A stretch of 64,000 bases of DNA from Novosphingobium sp. UBA6272 (GTDB lineage Bacteria > Pseudomonadota > Alphaproteobacteria > Sphingomonadales > Sphingomonadaceae). The translations under genes were made by a program, and so were the position numbers. Shown here piece after piece: positions 50,022 through 58,717 of this stretch. The stretch is taken from the NCBI RefSeq assembly GCF_002440635.1, contig NZ_DJUW01000017.1:62001-126000 (forward strand), given 5' to 3'. The notes beneath the pieces were generated by a model. That model worked only from the letters and a program-made list of their open reading frames with translations, searched no databases and was not told the DNA's origin. Position 1 is the first letter of the stretch, and each line of letters opens with the position of its first letter.

Positions 50022-50488
50022 AGCGCTTTCGCGGCTTCCAGGACTTCGGCGGCGTGGCCCTTGACCTTGACCGGGCTCCACACCTGGGCGACCTTGCCCG
50101 CCGCATCGACCAGCACGGTCGAGCGGACCATGCCCATGTAGCTGCGCCCGTACATCGATTTCTCGGTCCAGAATCCCAATGCGTCGGACAGGCCGGCTTC
50201 CTCGGGATCGCTGGCCAGCGGCGCGGTCAGGCCGTGCTTGGCGATGAACTTCTGGTGCTTTTTCGGCGGGTCCTTGCTGATCCCCAGCAGCGCGGTGCCG
50301 GCCTTGGCGAACTCGGCCGAGAGCGCCGAAAAGTCGAGGTTCTCGGTGGTGCAGCCTGGGGTGTCATCCTTGGGATAGAAAAACAGCACCAGCTTCTGCC
50401 CGGCGAAGTCGGACAGGTGCAGCGGGCTGCCGTCGGGCGCGGTCAGGGCGATGTCGGGCAGGGCAGTGCCGGGGGCAATGGTCATCAC
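50018..50488 (-). CDS. bcp: Thioredoxin-dependent peroxiredoxin, BCP/PrxQ type
   Basis: Reduces peroxides using thiols, 156 aa. The peroxidatic Cys is in DDTPGCTTENLDF (about residue 47), next to the conserved FYPKDDTPGC. The resolving Cys that E. coli Bcp has five residues later is absent (TTENLD), so this looks like a 1-Cys enzyme resolved by another thiol. The start is ATGATG at 50488, overlapping the glnE stop. It is followed by the DUF455 gene, also overlapping. Confidence 0.92.
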   Translation of the reverse strand: MMTIAPGTALPDIALTAPDGSPLHLSDFAGQKLVLFFYPKDDTPGCTTENLDFSALSAEFAKAGTALLGISKDPPKKHQKFIAKHGLTAPLASDPEEAGLSDALGFWTEKSMYGRSYMGMVRSTVLVDAAGKVAQVWSPVKVKGHAAEVLEAAKAL

Positions 50489-53193
50489 TCGATCTCCAGG
50501 TCTTCACCGAAAGTTGCCTGCCAGGCCTGGGCCACGGTGCGGCGCGATTCGGCCAGTTTGTCGGTCAGGCAGGTCCAATCCTCGCATTCGCAGGCGCTGG
50601 CAAGCACCGCGCGCGCCGCGGGCGGTGGTTCTTCCCCTTCGGGCAGGAGCAGCCGCGCCGCGATCAGGAACCGGCCGAGCGTGCGGTGCGCCGTGCGGAT
50701 GGCCGGATCGATCATCCCGGCATCAGCCAGTTCGGCCAGCGCATCGGGGATGGCCGGAACCAGCGCGCGATGATCGCGCAATTGCAGGAAGTGGACGATG
50801 AATTCGATGTCGACCAGTCCGCCGCGCGCGAGCTTGACGTCGAGCGGGCTCTTCGCGGGCTTGTGCTCGGCCATGGTCCGCCGCATTTCCAGCACATCGC
50901 CGCGCAGCTTGGCCGGATCGCGCGGAAGTTCCAGCACGGAATGGACAATTCCATTCAGCGCCGCGCGCCCTTTGATCGGCCCATGCAGCACCCGCGCCCG
51001 CGCCAGGGCCATGTGCTCCCAGGTCCAGGCCGCCTCGCGTTGATAGCGCTCGAACGCGTCGAGGCTTACCGCGATCGGCCCTTGCGCGCCCGAAGGCCGC
51101 AGCCGGGTATCGACCTCATAAAGCGCGCCTTCGGCAGTCGGGACCGACAGTGCCGCGATGACCCGCTGCGCCAACCGGTTGAAATAGAGCGTCGCCCCCA
51201 GCGGCCGGGCTCCGTCGCTCTCGGCCGAATGTTCACCGGTGAACAGGAACACCAGGTCAAGGTCAGAGGCGTGGGTCAAGGCGCCGCCGCCCAGCCGGCC
51301 ATAGCCCATGATCATCAATGCCCCGCCGGGGACCCGGCCATGGACTTTCTCGAACTCGGTCGTCGCCGCCTCGGCCAGCACCGCCAGCGCGGCTTCGGCG
51401 ACCCGGCTCAGCGCCTGGCCGACCGCCATCGGATCGCGGCTGCCTTCGATCAGCTGCACCCCCAGCTTGAAGCGCAGTTCGCCGACCCGGCGGCGGACCC
51501 GGTCGAGCAAGCGTTCATAATCGTCGTCGGCCTCGCCGGCGGATAGCTGCGAGACCAGGTCATCGACCGATCCGGGCAGATCGAAGGCCGAGGCATCGAA
51601 CAGCCCGTCGAGCAGGTCGGCCCGGCGCGCCAGTGCATCGGCCAGCGGCTGGGCGAGGCCCAGGATCCGGGCCAGCAGCTCGCCCAGCGCCGGCCGCGCC
51701 TCGAGCAGGCGGAACAGGTTGACTGCGCTCGGCAGGTTGGTCAGCAATTGCTCCCAGCGCAGCAGCGCCCGCTCCGGCTCCGGCCCCTTGGCGAAAGCGG
51801 CGAGCAAGGGCAGCAGCATGGCATCGAACGCCTCACGCGCGGCGTCGCTGCGCAGCGCGCGCAACTTGCCGCTGCGCCAGCCCTCGATCCGGGCACAGAG
51901 CCCGGCCGGATCGGCAAAACCCAGTTCGGCCAGCTTGTCCTCCAGCGCCGCGCCGCCCGGTGCCGGGGCGGCGCTGCCGGCATCATCTTCGGCATATTGT
52001 GCGATCAGCCGGTCATAGCGGGTTCCGACCGCCTCGGTGATCGCGTCCAGTTCGGCCACCAGTGCCGCGCCATCGGGCAGTCCTTCAAGCCGGGCGACAT
52101 TGTCGAGCGCGGCGGGCTCGGCGGGAAGTGAATGGGTCTGCTGGTCGGCGACCATCTGCAGCCGGTGTTCCAGCGTCCGCAGCCGGTCATAGCTTTCGCC
52201 CAGCACCCGGGCGTCCTCGGGATCTATCAGCCCGGCTGCGGCCAGTGCATCGAGGCTGGCGCGGGTGCCGCGCAGCCGCAGCGCGGGGTTGCGCCCGCCG
52301 TGGATCAGCTGGTGAGTCTGGGCGAAGAATTCGACCTCGCGGATCCCGCCGCGGCCCTGCTTGAGGTTGAACCCCGGGCCGGGGCGGAGCGGGCCGGAAT
52401 GGTTGGCACGGATCCGCCGGGTCAGCCGCCCGATTTCGGCGATCGCTCCGAAATCGAGACTGCGCCGCCAGACGAATGGCCGGATCGCGGCAAGGAAGCT
52501 CTCGCCCGCTGCCACGTCTCCGGCGCAGGCTCGGGCGCGGATGAAGGCGGCCCGCTCCCACGCCAAAGCCGAACTCTCATAGTGCGTCAGCGCCGCTTCA
52601 TAGGGGATCGCCAGCGGGCTGACCTCGCTGGCGGGCCGAAGGCGCAGATCAACCCGGAAGACATAGCCTTCATGGTCAACGTGGCTCATCAACTGCATCA
52701 AAGTGCGCGCCACCCGCTGCGCCGCCTCGCCGGGCTCGTCGCGCTCGCGCCGGGGCAGTGTCGCCGGGTCGTAGAGCAGGATCGGGTCGATGTCGGACGA
52801 GTAGTTGAGCTCGCGTGCGCCGTGCTTGCCCAGCGCCAGGGCGATGAACCCGGCGGGCTCGGCATCGGGCACCCGCGCGCGGATCGCGGCGGCAATCGCG
52901 GCATCGAGTGCACGGTCGGCAAAGTCCGACAGTTCCTGCACCACCCGGCTGAGCGGAAAGGCACCGGCAAGATCGCCGATCGCCAGCGCCAGAGCCAGCG
53001 CCGATTTTTCGCGCCGCAAGGCCGATCCGGTATCGGGCGCATCGGCTCCTGCCGCCTTGACCCAGGCCAGAGCCTCTTCGCCTCGCCCCGCCGCAAGCAG
53101 CGCTTGCAGCTGTGGCAGCTGCTCAAGCCCGCGCTCAAGGAACGGTGCGTGCGCCTGCGCACGGGTCAGGGCGGAGGTCCAGTCAGCACTCAT
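50485..53193 (-). CDS. glnE: Bifunctional glutamine synthetase adenylyltransferase/deadenylylase
   Basis: Switches glutamine synthetase off by adenylylation and on by removal of AMP, in response to PII. The 902-residue protein has two nucleotidyltransferase domains with DxD sites: NYSSDIDPILLYD in the N-terminal (deadenylylating) half and LTHASDLDLVFLFTG in the C-terminal half. The middle region is helical, as expected. I chose ATG 53193 (MSADWTSALTRAQ); the frame can extend to a TTG at 53226, but that adds unlikely residues. The stop overlaps bcp, so glnE heads a three-gene operon. Confidence 0.94.
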   Translation of the reverse strand: MSADWTSALTRAQAHAPFLERGLEQLPQLQALLAAGRGEEALAWVKAAGADAPDTGSALRREKSALALALAIGDLAGAFPLSRVVQELSDFADRALDAAIAAAIRARVPDAEPAGFIALALGKHGARELNYSSDIDPILLYDPATLPRRERDEPGEAAQRVARTLMQLMSHVDHEGYVFRVDLRLRPASEVSPLAIPYEAALTHYESSALAWERAAFIRARACAGDVAAGESFLAAIRPFVWRRSLDFGAIAEIGRLTRRIRANHSGPLRPGPGFNLKQGRGGIREVEFFAQTHQLIHGGRNPALRLRGTRASLDALAAAGLIDPEDARVLGESYDRLRTLEHRLQMVADQQTHSLPAEPAALDNVARLEGLPDGAALVAELDAITEAVGTRYDRLIAQYAEDDAGSAAPAPGGAALEDKLAELGFADPAGLCARIEGWRSGKLRALRSDAAREAFDAMLLPLLAAFAKGPEPERALLRWEQLLTNLPSAVNLFRLLEARPALGELLARILGLAQPLADALARRADLLDGLFDASAFDLPGSVDDLVSQLSAGEADDDYERLLDRVRRRVGELRFKLGVQLIEGSRDPMAVGQALSRVAEAALAVLAEAATTEFEKVHGRVPGGALMIMGYGRLGGGALTHASDLDLVFLFTGEHSAESDGARPLGATLYFNRLAQRVIAALSVPTAEGALYEVDTRLRPSGAQGPIAVSLDAFERYQREAAWTWEHMALARARVLHGPIKGRAALNGIVHSVLELPRDPAKLRGDVLEMRRTMAEHKPAKSPLDVKLARGGLVDIEFIVHFLQLRDHRALVPAIPDALAELADAGMIDPAIRTAHRTLGRFLIAARLLLPEGEEPPPAARAVLASACECEDWTCLTDKLAESRRTVAQAWQATFGEDLEIE

Positions 53194-53317
53194 CACCCGG
53201 TGCGATGCCGCCTTGCGCGGCGGCAATCAAGTCGTTCGTCGGATCGGTGCTTGCGCGGGGGCAGGGGCTTTGCCAGACAGCGCGGCAATCCCCTTCCCGC
53301 AGATCAGAGGTCACCCG

Positions 53318-55012
<1,695 letters not shown>

Positions 55013-55018
55013 GGCGAG

Positions 55019-55384
55019 TTAGGTCTGATAGGCGAGGCCAAGACGTTCGGCCTGTTCACGCATGCGGCGGTCATGCGACCAAAGTTTGGCGCCTTTCAAC
55101 TGACTTACGGCCGCCAAGAGGTGAACATCGACAAAGCTAAGACCGCGACCATTGAGGCTGTAGTGATCGAGAAACCTGAAAAAGGATGAATCGTCGACCG
55201 GCTCAAGTTGCTGAAGGCAGCGCAGGAGCAGGATTGTCCGGTGGCGCGGGTTCACGGTTCCTACTGCCAATTCGCCGCTGATGAACGGGTGGGAACATAC
55301 CTGTTCGTCAGCAAGCAGATCTCCAAGCCGCGCAATTGGTTTCCTGAAGTGGTCTATCCACACTGACGTGTCTGCGAGAATCAC
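55019..55384 (-). CDS. vapC: PIN-domain toxin VapC
   Basis: Toxin ribonuclease of a type II toxin-antitoxin system, 121 aa. The PIN acidic residues are intact: Asp5 (ILADTSVWID), Glu38 (SGELAVG), Asp86 (FVDVHLL) and Asp105 (WSHDRRM). The product resembles VapC proteins that cut tRNA or rRNA; the target is unknown. It overlaps the fused antitoxin gene by 4 bases (start 55384 inside the antitoxin stop), the usual coupling. Composition is about 48-52% GC, clearly below its neighbours, a sign of transfer. Confidence 0.9.
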   Translation of the reverse strand: MILADTSVWIDHFRKPIARLGDLLADEQVCSHPFISGELAVGTVNPRHRTILLLRCLQQLEPVDDSSFFRFLDHYSLNGRGLSFVDVHLLAAVSQLKGAKLWSHDRRMREQAERLGLAYQT

Positions 55385-55830
55385 CAGGTCGCCCGCCGCC
55401 GTGGAGGTGCTTTGGCGTCGGGCATCGTGCCTCCCAAAGCAGCCAATTGGCGACCTGCTTCTCGCCGAATAAAGTCGGTGATGGCTGCCCGTTCAAGCTC
55501 AGCTTTATCGGTAATGCCGCTCAACTCGCTTGCCCTCTTCCACAATTCGTTGAGCTCTGCTGTTGCTTCGCTTCGCCCTTTCTTGGCTGACCGTTCCAAA
55601 CGAACCTTTTGCCGCGGAAGATCGACCTCTTTGACCAACCAACCTGCATCGATCCAGCCTTTGGACTGCACATGATTTCCACGGGTCGAGTTGCCCCACC
55701 ATGATTTGTGTGTACGTGCGCTGGGAGGAAGGCTGGTCTTGAGAACCTGCTCGATCTCGGTGAACTTTGCGTCCCATTCATTTCGCGGTATCTCGCTCAA
55801 ATAACGCGAAAGCGGTTCGTACTTTCCCAT
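55381..55830 (-). CDS. Fusion antitoxin: DUF7662-like N-terminus plus VapB-like C-terminus
   Basis: A 149-residue protein upstream of vapC. The first ~75 residues (MGKYEPLSRYLSEIPRNEWD, then LPPSARTHKSWWGN and GWIDAGWLVKEVDL) resemble the DUF7662 domain, a short module of unknown role (assignment from memory). The C-terminal ~55 residues (SELSGITDKAELERAAITDF, then RREAGRQLAALGGTMPDAK and PPRRRATW) match the tail of VapB antitoxins that wraps VapC. The usual N-terminal beta strand of the VapB ribbon-helix-helix is replaced by the DUF7662-like part. Low GC. The start at 55830 follows an AT-rich stretch. I cannot rule out an unrelated origin of the first domain. Confidence 0.7.
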   Translation of the reverse strand: MGKYEPLSRYLSEIPRNEWDAKFTEIEQVLKTSLPPSARTHKSWWGNSTRGNHVQSKGWIDAGWLVKEVDLPRQKVRLERSAKKGRSEATAELNELWKRASELSGITDKAELERAAITDFIRREAGRQLAALGGTMPDAKAPPRRRATW

Positions 55831-55844
55831 GCGAATGCTCCTTT

Positions 55845-55888
55845 GAAACTAGTTATATGTGACCTAGAAAATGATTTCAAATAGTTTC
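55845..55888. promoter_or_regulatory. Possible operator between the toxin-antitoxin pair and aguA
   Basis: GAAACTA (55845-55851) and TAGTTTC (55882-55888) form a 7-bp inverted repeat 30 bases apart in an AT-rich stretch just upstream of the antitoxin start. Autoregulation by the antitoxin is typical of type II systems. The spacing is unusual, so confidence is low. Confidence 0.3.
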
Positions 55889-56854
55889 ATGCCCCCCGAA
55901 TGGCATCCGCAGCGCTGGTTGTGGGTCGGTTTTCCGCACGATGCCGAGGAGTGGCCGGGCTTTCTTGGCCGCGCGCAGGAGCAGATCGCGGCCTTTGCCA
56001 GCGCGGTGGCCGATAGCGGGCAGGAAGTCCGGCTGATCGTCCGCGACGAGGCCAACCGGGCGCGGGCGGCGGCGCTGTGCTCGGCGGCGGTCAGGCTGGA
56101 AGTGCGGCGCTATGGCGACATCTGGCTGCGCGATACCGGGCCATTGGTGGTCGAGCGCGGTGGCCATGCCTTGGGCCAGCGCTTTGGCTTCAACGGCTGG
56201 GGCGGCAAGTATCTGATGGACGGCGATCAGGAGATCGGCGTGGAGCTGGCGGAAAGCGCTGGACTGCCGGTCGCCAGCGCCGACTGGATCCTTGAAGGCG
56301 GGGCGCTCGATTGCGACGGCACCGGCCTAGTCGCAACCACCGAACAATGCCTGCTCAATCCCAACCGCAACCCTTCGCTGTCGCGCGCCGATTTCGAGAC
56401 GCGGCTGCACCGCGATCTCGGCTTTGACCGGGTGCTGTGGCTTGGTGACGGCCTGATCAACGATCACACCGACGGTCATGTCGACAACCTCGCCCGCTTC
56501 GTTGCGCCGAATGTGCTGGCCGTGCCGCGTGCAACCGGAGCGAATGATCCCAACGCCGCGATCTATGCCGATGCCAGGGCGCGGGCCCAAGCCTTCGGGG
56601 TGAGCGTGCGCGAAGTGCCTTCGCCCGGGCGCGTTGAGACTCAAGGCCGGATCGAACCCGCCAGCTACATGAATTTCGCGATCACAACGAAGCTGGTGGT
56701 TGTGCCGATCTATGGCACTTCCCACGATGCCGACGGAGTTGCCGCAATTGCCGAACTGTTCCCTGACCGTGAAGTGATCGGCGTGTTGGCCGATGCAGTG
56801 CTGGCCGGCGGCGGTTCGTTCCACTGCGCCAGCCAGCAGATGCCGGCTTTCTAG
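55889..56854 (+). CDS. aguA: Agmatine deiminase
   Basis: Converts agmatine to N-carbamoylputrescine and ammonia in polyamine synthesis, 321 aa. The N-terminus MPPEWHPQRWLWVGFPHDAE has the typical PxEWxPH pattern. The catalytic Cys is in GGGSFHCASQQMP near the end; the general acid-base triad is visible in RDTGPLVV and DHTDGHVDN. I chose ATG 55889; an ATG at 55871 adds six residues (MISNSF) from the AT-rich insert. It is next to the toxin-antitoxin pair, so its promoter region may be altered. Confidence 0.9.
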   Translation: MPPEWHPQRWLWVGFPHDAEEWPGFLGRAQEQIAAFASAVADSGQEVRLIVRDEANRARAAALCSAAVRLEVRRYGDIWLRDTGPLVVERGGHALGQRFGFNGWGGKYLMDGDQEIGVELAESAGLPVASADWILEGGALDCDGTGLVATTEQCLLNPNRNPSLSRADFETRLHRDLGFDRVLWLGDGLINDHTDGHVDNLARFVAPNVLAVPRATGANDPNAAIYADARARAQAFGVSVREVPSPGRVETQGRIEPASYMNFAITTKLVVVPIYGTSHDADGVAAIAELFPDREVIGVLADAVLAGGGSFHCASQQMPAF

Positions 56855-56930
56855 CCGCGCTTGACCTTGACTCCTGCGGGCCGTGCATATAGTTACATCT
56901 GAAACCAAAACAGTTCCGGAGCTTGCCCGC

Positions 56931-58025
56931 ATGGCCGACCTTTTCGACAATCCGCTCGGGCTCGACGGCTTCGAGTTTGTGGAGTTCTCAGCCCCGGAAA
57001 AGGGCCTGCTCGAACCGGTCTTTGCGGCCATGGGTTTTGCCTTGGTCGCCCGGCACCGCTCGAAGGACGTGCAGCTGTGGCGGCAGGGCGAAATCAACCT
57101 GATCGCCAACTACGAACCGCGCAGTCCGGCGGCCTATTTCGCCGCCGAGCACGGTGCCTCGGCCTGCGGCATGGCGTTTCGGGTGCGCGATGCGGCAGCG
57201 GCCTACAAGGAAGCGATCGAGCGCGGGGCCGAGCCGGTCGAGAGCAAGACCGGGGTGATGGAACTGCGGATCCCGGCGATCAAGGGGATCGGCGGGGCCT
57301 TCATCTACCTGGTCGATCGCTATGCCACGCTCGATAACCCAGAGGCGCTGTCGATATATGATATCGATTTCGTTTACGAGCCCGGAGTGGATCGCCACCC
57401 GGTGGGCGCCGGTTTCAAGAAAATCGATCACCTGACCCACAACGTCTATGGCGGCCGGATGGCGCATTGGGGCGCCTGGTATGAGCGGATCATGGGCTTC
57501 CGCGAGATCCGCTATTTCGACATCAAGGGCGAATATACCGGCCTGACCAGCCGGGCGATGACCGCGCCCGACGGCAAGATCCGCATTCCGCTCAACGAGG
57601 AAGGCAAGGCCGGCGGCGGGCAGATCGAAGAATTCCTGCGCGAGTACAACGGCGAGGGGATCCAGCACATCGCCCTGATCTGTGATGATCTGGTGGCGTG
57701 CTGGGACAATCTGCAAAAGCTTGGCGTGCCTTTCATGACCGCGCCGCCCGCGACCTATTATCAGATGCTCGACACCCGCTTGCCCGGGCATGGCCAGCCG
57801 GTTGGCGCGCTGCAGCAGCGCGGCATCCTGCTCGACGGAACCACCGAGGGCGGATCGCCGCGGCTGCTGCTGCAGATCTTTGCCCAGCCCCAGATTGGCC
57901 CGGTGTTCTTCGAATTCATCCAGCGCAAGGGCGACGAAGGCTTTGGCGAGGGCAATTTCAAGGCCCTGTTCGAAAGCATCGAGCGCGACCAGATCGAGCG
58001 CGGCGTGCTCGATGTCGCGGAGTAG
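56931..58025 (+). CDS. hppD: 4-hydroxyphenylpyruvate dioxygenase
   Basis: Non-heme Fe(II) enzyme that turns 4-hydroxyphenylpyruvate into homogentisate in tyrosine breakdown. The 364-residue protein has the two-domain VOC fold. Iron ligands are in KIDHLTHNV (His), IQHIALICDD (His) and FFEFIQRKG (Glu). ATG 56931 follows CCGGAGC at a suitable distance. A VOC-family gene follows after a 98-base gap with a repeat. Homogentisate dioxygenase (hmgA) is not in the window, so the pathway genes may continue elsewhere. It is a target of triketone herbicides. Confidence 0.94.
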   Translation: MADLFDNPLGLDGFEFVEFSAPEKGLLEPVFAAMGFALVARHRSKDVQLWRQGEINLIANYEPRSPAAYFAAEHGASACGMAFRVRDAAAAYKEAIERGAEPVESKTGVMELRIPAIKGIGGAFIYLVDRYATLDNPEALSIYDIDFVYEPGVDRHPVGAGFKKIDHLTHNVYGGRMAHWGAWYERIMGFREIRYFDIKGEYTGLTSRAMTAPDGKIRIPLNEEGKAGGGQIEEFLREYNGEGIQHIALICDDLVACWDNLQKLGVPFMTAPPATYYQMLDTRLPGHGQPVGALQQRGILLDGTTEGGSPRLLLQIFAQPQIGPVFFEFIQRKGDEGFGEGNFKALFESIERDQIERGVLDVAE

Positions 58026-58033
58026 CACTCAGG

Positions 58034-58101
58034 CCCGCTCGTGCTGAGCCTGTCGAAGCACCTGGCACTGCGGGGCCTTCGACAGGCTCTGGCTGAGCGG
58101 G
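58034..58101. repeat. CTTCGACAGGCTC-type inverted repeat between hppD and a VOC gene
   Basis: Arms 58034-58058 and 58077-58101 are reverse complements with 4 mismatches in 25. The sequence is related to the element at 40071-40138. It lies in the 98-base gap between hppD and the VOC gene. Confidence 0.75.
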
Positions 58102-58123
58102 ACAGGTAACGAAGGAATTGACG

Positions 58124-58678
58124 ATGAACACGCCCAACCTCAAGCGGATCCACCACGTCGCCTATCGCTGCCGCGATGCCAAGGAGACCGTCGACTGGTA
58201 TCAGCGCGTGCTGGGGATGGACTACGTCACCGCTTTTTCCGAAGACAAGGTCCCCTCGACCGGCGAGGACGATCCCTACATGCACGTGTTCCTCGATTGC
58301 GGGGGCGGCAACGTGCTGGCCTTCTTCGAGCTGCCGCAGCAGCCCGAGATGGGCAAGGACCCCAATACCCCGGCCTGGGTCCAGCACCTGGCTTTCGAGG
58401 TGGAGGATGTGAACGCGCTGCTTTCCGCCAAGGCCCATATCGAGGCGCAAGGGATCGAAGTGATCGGGCCGACCTATCACGGCATCTTCCGCTCGATCTA
58501 TTTCTTCGATCCGAACGGGCATCGGCTTGAGCTGGCCTGCAACATCGGCTCGCCGGACCAGTATGCCGAACTGCGCGCGCTGGCCCCGGTGATGCTCAAC
58601 GAATGGGCTGCGACCAAGCGCGCCCCGCGCCACGCATCGTGGCTGCATGAGGATCCGGCCGAGCGCGGCGACGCATAA
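58124..58678 (+). CDS. VOC-family (glyoxalase/dioxygenase-like) metalloprotein
   Basis: A 184-residue vicinal-oxygen-chelate protein. The motifs IHHVAYRCRDAKETVDWYQR and VQHLAFEVEDVNAL carry a His at each module start, and FDPNGHRLELACN holds the last ligand-like Glu; these fit a metal site. HPPD, just upstream, has the same fold, so it could be a lactoylglutathione-lyase-like or ring-cleavage enzyme linked to aromatic catabolism. ATG 58124 follows GAAGGAATTGACG. A TonB receptor gene starts 39 bases after the stop. Confidence 0.78.
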   Translation: MNTPNLKRIHHVAYRCRDAKETVDWYQRVLGMDYVTAFSEDKVPSTGEDDPYMHVFLDCGGGNVLAFFELPQQPEMGKDPNTPAWVQHLAFEVEDVNALLSAKAHIEAQGIEVIGPTYHGIFRSIYFFDPNGHRLELACNIGSPDQYAELRALAPVMLNEWAATKRAPRHASWLHEDPAERGDA

Positions 58679-58717
58679 TTCGCTTTTCAAGTCGCTGCCG
58701 CGCGCTATGGGCGCGGG

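Noticed and set aside
53194..53226. Longer glnE start at a TTG
   Set aside because: The added residues lack family support; ATG 53193 gives the usual N-terminus.
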